The position numbers were made by a program, and so were the translations under genes. Source: Rugosimonospora sp040255525 (GTDB lineage Bacteria > Actinomycetota > Actinomycetes > Mycobacteriales > Micromonosporaceae). From it: 64,000 bases of DNA. The DNA lies in the NCBI GenBank assembly GCA_040255525.1, contig JBDZVD010000017.1:19767-83766 (forward strand), given 5' to 3'. Shown here piece after piece: positions 16,956-24,968 of this stretch (positions are counted from its first letter, which is position 1; each line of letters starts with the position of its first letter). The notes beneath the pieces were generated by a model, which did no database searches, had not been told where the DNA came from, and worked only from the letters and a program-made list of their open reading frames with translations.

Positions 16956-17645
16956 ATGATGCCCCCTTGGGAAGATCCGCGACGGCCCGGTCCGCGATCG
17001 CTGTTTCCGCTCGACATGCAGGCGGAGGCGCCGGGCCACGTGGTGGACCTGCTGTTGAGGTTGGGGCAGGCATGCAACGATGCCGGTTCCGCGCTACTGG
17101 ACGCTCAGGCACAGTTCGCGCACGCGGTTGAGCCGGTTTGGCGGTCGCCCGGGGACACCGACCGGGGTGACATGCTGGACTGGGTGACGTGGGAACGGTA
17201 CGAAGCGTGCCGTGGCCATGTCGAGCGGCTGACCGCGGTGTACGCGCGGGCCGCGGCGATGTACGCGGTCTGCGCGGTGGAGGCCGCCGGCCGGGCGGCC
17301 GACGGACTCGCTCCGGAACTTCCGCAGCCGTTACCGGTGATGGTCACCGATGTGCGGGGTCTCGCGCGGCTGCGCGTGCCGCTGCTGCAGGTGCCCGAGC
17401 GTGCGGTCGCTCCTCGATGGCGCGGCCACGTGCCGAAGGAGAATGCCGGGCTGGCCGAGGACCACAAGGCGCTGTTGACCGCGACCGCGGCCGTGGAGAG
17501 CCCGGGGACGGCGTTCGGTGCGCCGGACAAGGTCACCGAGCGGCAGACCGCGTACCTGTGGGAGACCGAGTTTCCGTCGGCTCTCCACTCGTACGCGAGC
17601 GGTTGCGTGTTCGCCTTGGCGCTCATGTGCGTGCCGGGCGACTGA
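16956..17645 (+). CDS. Unrecognised 229-residue protein
   Basis: The protein is soluble, alanine- and leucine-rich and mainly helical; a segment at about 15-110 could form a helical bundle (HVVDLLLRLGQACNDAGSAL, then ERLTAVYARAAAMYAVCAVE). I recognise no family. Start ATG 16956 follows a GGGGG run; a second ATG at 16959 is equally possible. An AT-richer TATCCT just upstream may be a -10 for a short-leader message. It stands alone between the AraC gene and a broken hydrolase. Confidence 0.6.
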   Translation: MMPPWEDPRRPGPRSLFPLDMQAEAPGHVVDLLLRLGQACNDAGSALLDAQAQFAHAVEPVWRSPGDTDRGDMLDWVTWERYEACRGHVERLTAVYARAAAMYAVCAVEAAGRAADGLAPELPQPLPVMVTDVRGLARLRVPLLQVPERAVAPRWRGHVPKENAGLAEDHKALLTATAAVESPGTAFGAPDKVTERQTAYLWETEFPSALHSYASGCVFALALMCVPGD

Positions 17646-17674
17646 GCCCGCGGCGGCCGTAGCCATCCGGTTCC

Positions 17675-18110
17675 TCAGCCGGCGGATGCGGCGTATGTGA
17701 CCAGCCGGTCGGCGACTTCGGCCGGATGGCTCAGGGCCGCGAGGTGGCCGCCCGGCACGAGGTCGGGCGCGACGCCCAGCCGGGACAGCGCCAGCCGCCG
17801 CTGGAAATCCGCCGGGAAGAAGCGGTCATCGCGGCCGGTCAGCACGCGAATCGGGACCGCCGGCCACGCGGTCAGCTCGGCGGTCTGGGCGAAGACGATC
17901 TCGGCCTCGTCGCGCCCCGGGCCGAGTGTGCCGCGGACCGCGGCGGGTACGTCGTGCAGGAAAGTGCGTTTCCAAGCCGACCGGCTCGTCGCCGGAGTGG
18001 CCCTCCCGCACGTCGTTCTCGTGGCGGGCGGCCTCGCTGCCGGTGTTGCCCCACCAGACCCCCCGACAAAGCTGAGCGATCCGCTGGAAGCGTGTGACAC
18101 ACGGCGACCC
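17675..18110 (-). pseudogene. Frameshifted alpha/beta hydrolase remnant
   Basis: The two halves of a hydrolase C-terminus lie in different frames. One frame reads RIAQLCRGVWWGNTGSEAAR and continues to VREGHSGDEPVGLE; the other resumes at TFLHDVPAAV and runs to VPIRVLTGRDDRFFPADFQR and LVPGGHLAALSHP, with the catalytic histidine in GGH. The frames change near 17975. The nucleophile elbow and earlier parts are missing. This is the third damaged hydrolase within 5.4 kb. Confidence 0.6.
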
Positions 18111-18166
18111 AGGCCCGGTTTCCCGCGATCTCCGTCAAGGGGTGCGTGGTCGCGGGAGTGCCCCGG

Positions 18167-19612
18167 TCAGTCGGTACCCGATTCGATCGCGGCGCGGTCG
18201 AGCAGCTCCTCCTCGCCCGGGATGTCGCGGGAGGCGATCGCCTCGGCTCCGCCCTCCGGCATCGCGCCGATCAGCCCGGTCGAGGCCGCCTGCGCGGCGC
18301 CGATCAGCTTGGGCTGCGGGTTGCCGATCATGCCGAGCCGGGCGTACTGCTCGAGCTTCGCGCGGGAGTCCGCGATGTCGAGGTTGCGCATGGTCAGCTG
18401 ACCGATGCGGTCGACCGGCCCGAACGCGGAGTCCTCGGTCCGCTCCATCGACAGCTTCGTCGGGTGGTAGCTGAACGCCGGCCCGGAGGTGTCCAGGATC
18501 GAGTGGTCCTCGCCCCGCCGCAGCCGCAGGGTCACCTCACCGGTGACCGCCATGCCCACCCAGCGCTGCAACGACTCGCGCAGCATGAGCGCCTGCGGGT
18601 CCAGCCACCGGCCCTCGTACAGCAGCCTGCCCAGCCGCCGGCCCTCGTTGTGGTAGCTGGCCAGGGTGTCCTCGTTGTGGATGGCGTTGACCAGCCGCTC
18701 GTACGCCGCGTGCAGCAGGGCCATCCCAGGCGCCTCGTAGATGCCGCGGCTCTTGGCCTCGATGATCCGGTTCTCGATCTGGTCGGACATGCCCATGCCG
18801 TGCCGGCCGCCGATCGCGTTGGCCTCCAGCACCAGGTCGACGGCGGAGGGGAACTCCTTGCCGTTGATCGTCACCGGGCGTCCCTGCTCGAAGCCCACCG
18901 TGACGTCCTCGGTGGGTATCTCGATGGTGCTGTCCCAGAACCGCACGCCCATGATGGGCTCGACGAGTTCGATGCCCGCGTCGAGGTGCTCAAGCGCCTT
19001 GGCCTCGTGGGTCGCGCCCCAGATGTTCGCGTCGGTCGAGTACGCCTTCTCCGCGCTGTGCCGGTAGGGCAGGCCGCGCTCGAGCAGCCACTCGGACATC
19101 TCGCTGCGGCCGCCCAGTTCGCTGACGAAGTCGGCGTCCAACCAGGGCTTGTAGATGCGCAGTTGCGGGTTGGCGAGCAGCCCGAAGCGGTAGAACCGCT
19201 CGATGTCGTTGCCCTTGAAGGTGGAGCCGTCCCCCCAGATCTGCACCTGGTCCTCGAGCATGGCCCGGACCAGCAGGGTGCCGGTCACGGCGCGGCCGAG
19301 CGGCGTGGTGTTGAAGTAGGCGCGCCCCCCGGAGCGGATGTGGAACGCTCCGCAGGCCAGGGCCGCCAGCCCCTCCTCGACGAGGGCCGCCCGGCAGTCG
19401 ACCAGGCGGGCGATCTCGGCACCGTACGCCGCGGCACGCCCCGGCACCGAGGCGATGTCGGGCTCGTCGTACTGGCCGATGTCGGCGGTGTAGGTGCAGG
19501 GGACGGCACCCTTCTCGCGCATCCACGCGACCGCTACCGAGGTGTCGAGCCCTCCGGAGAAGGCGATCCCGACACGTTCACCGACAGGCAGGGAGGTGAG
19601 CACCTTGGACAC
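18167..19612 (-). CDS. argG: Argininosuccinate synthase
   Basis: ArgG joins citrulline and aspartate with ATP to form argininosuccinate, the penultimate step of arginine synthesis. The 481-residue protein has the pyrophosphatase loop AFSGGLDTSVA (about 17-27), the TADIGQYDE segment, STFKGNDIERFYR and AYSTDANIWGATHEAK. Its length and C-terminal extension match the long ArgG subfamily seen in Actinobacteria. GTG 19612 is preferred to ATG 19630 because a -10 hexamer lies just upstream of it (see the promoter entry). It is alone here; argH and the other arg genes are not in the window. Confidence 0.95.
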   Translation of the reverse strand: MSKVLTSLPVGERVGIAFSGGLDTSVAVAWMREKGAVPCTYTADIGQYDEPDIASVPGRAAAYGAEIARLVDCRAALVEEGLAALACGAFHIRSGGRAYFNTTPLGRAVTGTLLVRAMLEDQVQIWGDGSTFKGNDIERFYRFGLLANPQLRIYKPWLDADFVSELGGRSEMSEWLLERGLPYRHSAEKAYSTDANIWGATHEAKALEHLDAGIELVEPIMGVRFWDSTIEIPTEDVTVGFEQGRPVTINGKEFPSAVDLVLEANAIGGRHGMGMSDQIENRIIEAKSRGIYEAPGMALLHAAYERLVNAIHNEDTLASYHNEGRRLGRLLYEGRWLDPQALMLRESLQRWVGMAVTGEVTLRLRRGEDHSILDTSGPAFSYHPTKLSMERTEDSAFGPVDRIGQLTMRNLDIADSRAKLEQYARLGMIGNPQPKLIGAAQAASTGLIGAMPEGGAEAIASRDIPGEEELLDRAAIESGTD

Positions 19613-19650
19613 GGGTAGGAGTATATGCATACGAGTGCATGATCATGCAA
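19613..19650 (-). promoter_or_regulatory. argG promoter with two overlapping ARG boxes; probable leaderless start
   Basis: Reading leftward, TTGCAT (19650-19645) and TATACT (19625-19620) form a -35/-10 pair spaced 19 bp, placing transcription start at about 19613, right at the GTG. Over this promoter lie the perfect 14-bp palindrome TGCATGATCATGCA (19636-19649) and a second half-site pair ATGCAT-acgag-TGCAT (19625-19640). Both fit the actinobacterial ArgR box pattern TTGCAT-N5-ATGCAA, so arginine-bound ArgR would block polymerase. ArgR binding is inferred. Confidence 0.65.
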
Positions 19651-19735
19651 ATTGGTCGGCGTTCGGGCACGAATCCGGGCACTGATCCCGGCGAAAGCGG
19701 ATGGATCGCTAGTCGTCCCGCGCGACCCGAGCGAA

Positions 19736-20608
19736 TCAGAGCGCTGACCCGGGGCGGCGGAAGCGCACCGTCGTCCCGGGGGCGGCCTGGGCCACCATCC
19801 ACAGGTCATCCGGGTGGACGACACCCACCACCGGGTAGCCACCGGTGGTCGGGTGGTCGGCCAGGAAGACGATCGGCCTGCCACCGGCCGGGATCTGTAC
19901 CGCACCGAGCACCATCCCCTCGCTCGGCAGGCCGCCGGGGTGGCGGGCGGGTACCTCGGGCCCGTCCAGGCGGACACCGACCCGGTTGCTCGCGATCGAC
20001 ACCCGGTACACGGCGGCGAACAGCCGGTCGATCGCGTCGTCCGCGAACCAGTCGTCCCGCGGTCCCAGGATCAGCCGCACCGAAGCCGTCTCCGGGAGGC
20101 GTGCCCGGGGCGCGATGTCTACCGGGGCCGGGGTGCCGGCGGCGGGGCCGAGTGGCAGCACGGCGCCGGCCGCCAGCGGCGCGGGGCCGATCCCGCTCAG
20201 CGTGTCGGTGGAGCGGCTGCCCAGTACCGGCGGGCAGGCGATCCCGCCGGCCACCGAAAGGTACGCCCGGAGTCCGTGCTCGGCCCGGCCGATCGACAGC
20301 GGCGCCCCGGCCGGCACGTACTGCGGGGCGTGCAGATCGGCGGGGCGGCCGGCGATGGCCACCCGGCAGATGGCGCCGGTGACCGCGACCCACCGGGCCT
20401 GGTCGAGGCGGACGTCGATGCCGAGCGCGGTCGTCTCGATCGCGGCGGCGTCCGGCGGGTTGCCGAGCAGGCGGTTGCCCAGCAGCAGGCTGTCGGGATC
20501 GGCGGCCCCCGACCGGGGTACGCCCAGATGCGCGAACCCGGGCCGGCCCAGATCCTGCACCGTGCTCAGCAGGCCGGGGCGGAGCACCTGGAGGGTCGGC
20601 GGCGTCAC
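19736..20608 (-). CDS. pxpC: 5-oxoprolinase subunit C (biotin-dependent carboxyltransferase family)
   Basis: The 290-residue protein has the KipA/PxpC layout: LRPGLLSTVQDLGRPGF at the N-terminus, HLGVPRSGAADPDSL, YLSVAGGI, SNRVGVRLDGPEVP, PSEGMVLGAVQIPAGGRPIV and LADHPTTGGYPVVG near the C-terminus. With PxpB it forms part of the ATP-dependent prokaryotic 5-oxoprolinase that opens pyroglutamate to glutamate. GTG 20608 overlaps the pxpB stop by 4 bp, so the two are translationally coupled. The third subunit, PxpA, is not adjacent. Confidence 0.88.
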   Translation of the reverse strand: MTPPTLQVLRPGLLSTVQDLGRPGFAHLGVPRSGAADPDSLLLGNRLLGNPPDAAAIETTALGIDVRLDQARWVAVTGAICRVAIAGRPADLHAPQYVPAGAPLSIGRAEHGLRAYLSVAGGIACPPVLGSRSTDTLSGIGPAPLAAGAVLPLGPAAGTPAPVDIAPRARLPETASVRLILGPRDDWFADDAIDRLFAAVYRVSIASNRVGVRLDGPEVPARHPGGLPSEGMVLGAVQIPAGGRPIVFLADHPTTGGYPVVGVVHPDDLWMVAQAAPGTTVRFRRPGSAL

Positions 20609-21240
20609 GGCACGGCGACGAACCGGACTCGGGCGCCGGGACTGAGCAGTGCGGGCGGGTCCCGGTCGAGGTTCCACAGTTCGGCGGTGGTACGGCCGAG
20701 GATCCGCCACCCGCCCGGCGAGGTACGCGGGTAGATGCCCGTGTACTCCTCGGCGATGGCCACCGAACCGGCCGGTACCGCTTCGCGTGGAGTGGACAGC
20801 CGCGGCATCCGCAGCGGCACCGGCAGGCCGGCGATGTACGCGAAGCCCGGCGCGAAGCCGCAGAACGCGACCGCCATCGGTGCGCGGGTGTGCAGCGCCA
20901 CCACGTCCGCTTCGCCGCATCCCGCCTGCCGGGCCACGTCCGCGAGGTCGGGACCGTCGTACGTCACCGGTATCTCGACCGGCTCCGCGGCTCCCGCCGG
21001 TTCGTGCGCGTCACCGGACCAGGCGGCGAGCAGCGGCTCCAGTACCGGCGTCAGGGCCGCCGTCCCGGCGCCGTCGAGCAGTACCGTGGCGGCGCCGGGT
21101 ACCACGTCGACGACGCCGGGCAGCGCGCCGCGGTGGTGGCAGCCCCGCAGATGGTCGGCCAGCCGACCGACCCAGGCGGGTGGTACCTCGAGCAGGCACG
21201 CCGACCGCCCCACCGGCCGGATCCGCAGCTCACCGGTCAT
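20605..21240 (-). CDS. pxpB: 5-oxoprolinase subunit B (KipI/PxpB family)
   Basis: The 211-residue protein shows the family hallmarks IPVTYDGPDLADVA, AFCGFAPGFAYIAGLP, MPRLSTPREAVPAGSVAIA and YPRTSPGGWRILGRT. It is the partner of PxpC in 5-oxoproline cleavage. Its ATG at 21240 lies within the last codons of the upstream GntR gene, so gntR-pxpB-pxpC form a tightly overlapping three-gene operon transcribed leftward. Confidence 0.88.
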   Translation of the reverse strand: MTGELRIRPVGRSACLLEVPPAWVGRLADHLRGCHHRGALPGVVDVVPGAATVLLDGAGTAALTPVLEPLLAAWSGDAHEPAGAAEPVEIPVTYDGPDLADVARQAGCGEADVVALHTRAPMAVAFCGFAPGFAYIAGLPVPLRMPRLSTPREAVPAGSVAIAEEYTGIYPRTSPGGWRILGRTTAELWNLDRDPPALLSPGARVRFVAVP

Positions 21241-21955
21241 TGTTCACCGTGAACTGTGTCGCGACCGCCGAGGCGACCTGTGCCTTCGCCTCTTCCAGGT
21301 ATGCCGTGAGGTGGATCCGGGCCTCGCCGTACCGACCGTCGATGATCCTGTCAGCGATCATCCGGTTCTGGGCGAGGTACGGCGCGTGGAAGGTCCTCGG
21401 GTCCGCCAGGGCCAGGAAGCCGAGCCGCATCTCCGTCATGAGCCGCCGGAAGAACGCGTCCATCCGGGCACTGCCGTGCGCGCCGACCAGGGTGGAGTGG
21501 AAGCGCAGGTTCGCCGTGCCGGCGCCCACCCAGTCCCCGGCCGCGCCCGTTGCCTCGCCGGCGGCCACCGGCTCCAGCAGCGCGGCCGGCTCCAGCTTCG
21601 CCCCGCCGGAGTCGAGCAGGTCGATCGCGCTCGTCTCGAACATTTGCCGCAGCCGGTAGATGTCGTGGACGTCAGCGACGGTCAGGCCACGGACGGCGAC
21701 GCCCTTGTGGGTCTCGTACGTCAGCAGGTGTTCGCTCATCAGCGCCCGGAACGCCTCACGCACGGTGTTGCGGGAGACCCGCAGAGCCTGGGACAGGGCG
21801 GCCTCGGGCAGTGCGGTGCCGGGCTGGAACTTCCCTTCGAAGATGTTCTCCCGGATCACGGCGGCGGCCCGCTCGGCCGCGGTCGGCAGCGGCGCCAGGG
21901 AAGGCAGGCTGGCGAGCACTCTGCTGCCCGGGCGCCCCCGATCGAGGCGGGTCAT
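21230..21955 (-). CDS. GntR-family (FadR/FCD type) regulator
   Basis: The 241-residue protein has an N-terminal winged helix (AVIRENIFEGKFQPGTALPE, ALSQALRVSRNTVREAFRAL) and a C-terminal helical FCD effector domain (LRQMFETSAIDLL, with LRFHSTLVGAHGS). ATG 21955 is preceded by AGGAG at six bases, better than the upstream ATG at 21985. It overlaps pxpB and is divergent from proA, so it probably controls the oxoprolinase genes, and perhaps proA, in response to 5-oxoproline or glutamate (inference). Confidence 0.85.
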   Translation of the reverse strand: MTRLDRGRPGSRVLASLPSLAPLPTAAERAAAVIRENIFEGKFQPGTALPEAALSQALRVSRNTVREAFRALMSEHLLTYETHKGVAVRGLTVADVHDIYRLRQMFETSAIDLLDSGGAKLEPAALLEPVAAGEATGAAGDWVGAGTANLRFHSTLVGAHGSARMDAFFRRLMTEMRLGFLALADPRTFHAPYLAQNRMIADRIIDGRYGEARIHLTAYLEEAKAQVASAVATQFTVNNDR

Positions 21956-22112
21956 TGGCGGCTCCTGCACGACGGCCCTGGACATTGGCGAACGAACTTG
22001 CACGAGTGGGCGCGGGCCCGGTACCGTCCGTGTTGTTCAACAATCGACAGCCTACAGTCGGGTGAGCGGCTCGTAAAGCGAGCCTCACGATGCGTTCGAG
22101 CCGAGGGGCATC

Positions 22113-23381
22113 ATGACAAACGGCACTCCAGCCCACGGGGAAGTCGCCGAGGCCGCCCGCCGGGCGCACCGCGCGGCCGCCTCTCTGGCCGGCTCGTCCG
22201 ACGACACGATCAGTCTCGCGCTACGCGGGATGGCGGCCCGCCTGACCAAGGTGCCGGAGACCGTCCTCGCGGCGAACCGGGCCGACCTCGAAGCGGCCGC
22301 CGAGGCCAACCTGAGCGCCGGGCTCACCGACCGACTGCGGCTCGACCCGGGCCGGCTCACGGGAATGGCCGATCAGCTGAGTGCCATCGCGGACCTCGAA
22401 CCGGAGCCGTCCCGAGTCACCGTCCGCGAGTTGCCCGGCGGGCTGCTGCTGCAGGAGTGGAGCCGCCCGGTCGGCGTCATCGGCGCCAACTTCGAGGCGC
22501 GGCCGAACGTGGTGGTGGACATCGCATCCCAGCTCATCAGGTCCCGCAACGCCGGCGTGCTCCGGACCGGCTCGGCGGCGCTGCGGTCGGCCGCCGCGCT
22601 GATGGACGAGGTCGTGGCGCCGGCGCTCGCCGAGGCCGGACTCGATCCCGACGCGATTGCTCTGGTCCGCATACCGGGGCGCGAGTCGGCCGCCGCCCTG
22701 GTCAACCAGCCCGACCTGATCCCCCTGGTGATCCTGCGCGGCAGCGGCGACAGCACCCGGGAACTCGCTCAGCGCGCCGCCCTGGCCGGCGTCAAGACGC
22801 TCGCGCATGCCGACGGCGGCGGGGTGATGTACCTGCACCCGTCGGCAGACCGGCGCCGCGCCGAGGAGCTGATCGTGGCGAGCGTGGACCGGCTGGGCGT
22901 GTGCAACCGGCTCAACCTGCTGCTCGTCGACCGGGCGATCTGGGAGCAGACCACGCCCTGGGTCGTCGACCTCCTCGCCGCGCAGCAGCCGGGCATCCGC
23001 GCGATGCTGCCCCCGCACGATTTCCCGCTCGGGTACGAGTGGGCACTCGACCCGGCGGCGGACGCCACGGTGACCATCGCGCCGGCGGACGGCCCCGCCG
23101 ACGCCGCGCGGATCGCCAACGAGGAGACTTCCGGGCTGGCGGCCGCCATCGTGGCCGAGGACGCCGCCGCGGCCGGACAGTTCCTGACCGGCTATGCCGG
23201 TACCGGCGGATTCTGGAACGCGACCACCCGGCTGCTGGACGGGTTCAAACTGCTCGCCGTCCCGGAGACCGGGATCAACATCGATCGGGTACCGGGGCCA
23301 CGCGGCCCGGTCACCTTCCGGGACCTGCGCCTGCGCCAGTACGTCGTCACGCCGGCGGACCGGGCGGGCGACCTGACCTGA
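22113..23381 (+). CDS. proA: Glutamate-5-semialdehyde dehydrogenase (gamma-glutamyl phosphate reductase)
   Basis: ProA reduces gamma-glutamyl phosphate to glutamate semialdehyde with NADPH in proline synthesis. The 422-residue protein aligns by motif along its length: VGVIGANFEARPNVVVDIAS (nucleotide fold), LRTGSAALRSA, and the catalytic cysteine in SVDRLGVCNRLNLLL, followed by TGYAGTGGFWNATTRLLDGF. Several segments are more divergent than in typical actinobacterial ProA (LRTGSAA rather than LRGG), and proB is not adjacent. A ProA paralog serving glutamate catabolism is possible. It faces the GntR regulator across a 157-bp gap. Confidence 0.8.
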   Translation: MTNGTPAHGEVAEAARRAHRAAASLAGSSDDTISLALRGMAARLTKVPETVLAANRADLEAAAEANLSAGLTDRLRLDPGRLTGMADQLSAIADLEPEPSRVTVRELPGGLLLQEWSRPVGVIGANFEARPNVVVDIASQLIRSRNAGVLRTGSAALRSAAALMDEVVAPALAEAGLDPDAIALVRIPGRESAAALVNQPDLIPLVILRGSGDSTRELAQRAALAGVKTLAHADGGGVMYLHPSADRRRAEELIVASVDRLGVCNRLNLLLVDRAIWEQTTPWVVDLLAAQQPGIRAMLPPHDFPLGYEWALDPAADATVTIAPADGPADAARIANEETSGLAAAIVAEDAAAAGQFLTGYAGTGGFWNATTRLLDGFKLLAVPETGINIDRVPGPRGPVTFRDLRLRQYVVTPADRAGDLT

Positions 23382-23387
23382 GCCGCC

Positions 23388-23452
23388 CGGTTGGCGGGCC
23401 GCCGGCCCGATTCCGAGCCGGCCGGCCGCCGGGCTGGCGACGGGCCAACCGG
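23388..23452. terminator. Long hairpin between convergent proA and the ROK gene
   Basis: CCGGTTGGC at 23388 pairs with GCCAACCGG ending at 23452, and the bases between are GC-rich and partly self-complementary. A long hairpin between two convergent genes suggests a bidirectional terminator. No U-tract follows, as is common in high-GC actinobacteria. Confidence 0.4.
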
Positions 23453-23458
23453 CGCGGG

Positions 23459-24703
23459 TCAGAAGGTGCTCGCCCGCGCCAGGAACCGGGCCCGCTCACG
23501 CTCTCTGATCGGGTCGGTCAGCAGCGGCGCGAACGCGAGCTCGGCCGCACCGATCAAGGTCGAGTCGTCCCCGAGCGCCGAGGTACGCAGCCGTACCCGT
23601 TCCCGCGATACCGCCAGCACGTTGGCCGCCAGTCGAGTGCGCACCTGGGGCGCCGAGCCCCGGTACACGTCGCGCAGCATCCCGCCGAAGATGACCAGGC
23701 CCGGATTGAAGAGGTTGATGAGGTTGGCGACCCCGATGCCGAGCCAGTCGCCGATCCGGTCGAGTGCGGCCCGCGCCAGCGGATCGCCGCGATCGGCAGC
23801 GTCGACCACGGCGCGGACGGCCTCTCGGCCGGTGAGGCCGGCGGGCCGGTGCGCCGCGTCGAGGAGGGCCCGCTCGCCGACCTCCGCTTCGAGGCAACCA
23901 CGCGATCCACACCCGCAGGGCCGCCCGTTGTACGGGTTCACCAGCATATGCCCCAGTTCGCAGCCGTACCCGCCGTCACCGTTCAGCAGCTTGCCGCCGA
24001 CGATGATCCCGCCGCCCACACCCACGTCGCCGTGGAGGTAGATGAGATTCGGGACGCCCACGCCCGCCCCGCGCTCGTACTCGGCCAAAGCGCCCAGGTG
24101 AGCCTCGTTGCCCACCGGTACCGGCAGGGCCAGGCCCAACCGCCGGCCGAGTTCCGGGCCGAACGCCTGGTCCACCCAGCCCATGTCCGGGCCGAAGCGC
24201 ACCATCCCGTCGCCCGGCCGGATCATCCCGCAGTACGACGCGGCCACCCCGACGCACACCGAATCCGCGCCGGCCGTGCCGCGTACCCGCCGGCCCAACC
24301 CGGCCAGTACGTCGACCACGCTGTCCAGGTCCACCCCGGCGCGCGGCCGTACCGCCTCCAGGCGGTCCAGGATGGTGCCGCCCAGCCCGACGCGCGCCGC
24401 GACCAGCCGGTCGACGGCGACATCGAAGGCCAGCACGTACACCCGGCGGGATTCCGGCCGGACCACCAGCGAGGGCCGGCCGGCCCGGCCGGTCTCGCCG
24501 GGCAGCTCTTCGCGGACCAGGCCGGCGGCGGTGAGTTCGGCCGTGAGCGCCAGGATGGTGCTGCGGTTGACGCCCATCCGCTCGGCCAGCTCGGTGCGGG
24601 AGGTCGGACCGCGCAGGTGCACCTGGCGGAGGAGGGCAGCAAGGTTGCGCCGGTGGGCCTCCTTGCCCGGACCGGCTCCTGGTGCCGCCCGACTCGCCAG
24701 CAT
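23459..24703 (-). CDS. ROK-family transcriptional regulator / sugar-kinase-like repressor
   Basis: The 414-residue protein has an N-terminal MarR-like winged helix (TSRTELAERMGVNRSTILAL) and a ROK domain with the zinc motif CGCGSRGCLEA at about 266-276, preceded by the ROK histidine in GCELGHMLVN and glycine loops GVGGGIIVGG. This is the XylR/NagC layout: DNA binding relieved by a sugar. No sugar genes lie next to it, so its targets are probably elsewhere. Start ATG 24703 opens directly before the basic HTH region. Confidence 0.88.
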   Translation of the reverse strand: MLASRAAPGAGPGKEAHRRNLAALLRQVHLRGPTSRTELAERMGVNRSTILALTAELTAAGLVREELPGETGRAGRPSLVVRPESRRVYVLAFDVAVDRLVAARVGLGGTILDRLEAVRPRAGVDLDSVVDVLAGLGRRVRGTAGADSVCVGVAASYCGMIRPGDGMVRFGPDMGWVDQAFGPELGRRLGLALPVPVGNEAHLGALAEYERGAGVGVPNLIYLHGDVGVGGGIIVGGKLLNGDGGYGCELGHMLVNPYNGRPCGCGSRGCLEAEVGERALLDAAHRPAGLTGREAVRAVVDAADRGDPLARAALDRIGDWLGIGVANLINLFNPGLVIFGGMLRDVYRGSAPQVRTRLAANVLAVSRERVRLRTSALGDDSTLIGAAELAFAPLLTDPIRERERARFLARASTF

Positions 24704-24800
24704 CGTGGAACCTTGCTCACTCGGGACGCGTGTCCAAAGGCTAAAGATACCGTCGGGTAAGCGGCTACAGCCAGCGTTGATCGGGGCGCGGGGGGCTCTC

Positions 24801-24845
24801 GGGCTAGCGGGCTAGCGGGCTAGCGGGCTAGCGGGCTAGCGGGCT
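24801..24845. repeat. Octamer tandem repeat, five copies of GGGCTAGC plus a partial
   Basis: Five perfect copies of GGGCTAGC run from 24801 to 24840, followed by GGGCT. They lie between the ROK gene and the next leftward gene. On the minus strand each unit reads GCTAGCCC, so a TAG stop is available once per unit in one frame. Confidence 0.95.
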
Positions 24846-24968
24846 TTCGGCTCCCCGGTGTCGGGGGCCCGCTCGGTCGCGTGCCGGTGCCAGCTGCCCG
24901 GGTGCGCCTGGTCGATGACGGCCTCGTACTCCGGGTGGCTGTGGATGTACCCGTCGAGGCGCTCAGCG
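24836..24968 (-). pseudogene. Orphan 3' coding frame, probably a frameshifted tail or gene fragment
   Basis: The minus strand reads about 42 codons with near-total G/C third positions and protein-like composition: ERLDGYIHSHPEYEAVIDQA, then HPGSWHRHATERAP, ending at a TAG inside the octamer repeat. No start codon or ribosome site lies at its head. The frame overlaps the last codons of the next gene (stop at 24963) in a different phase. It may be the displaced C-terminus of that protein or a remnant of another gene. Confidence 0.4.

Noticed and set aside
20735..24760. Plus-strand open frame of 1341 codons across pxpB, gntR, proA and the ROK gene
   Set aside because: It runs antisense or out of frame to well-supported genes, has no domain, and shows an Arg/Pro/Gly composition typical of shadow frames in high-GC DNA.
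24801..24845. Octamer array considered as a CRISPR
   Set aside because: Units are 8 bp with no spacers; it is a simple tandem repeat. No CRISPR array was seen anywhere in the window.
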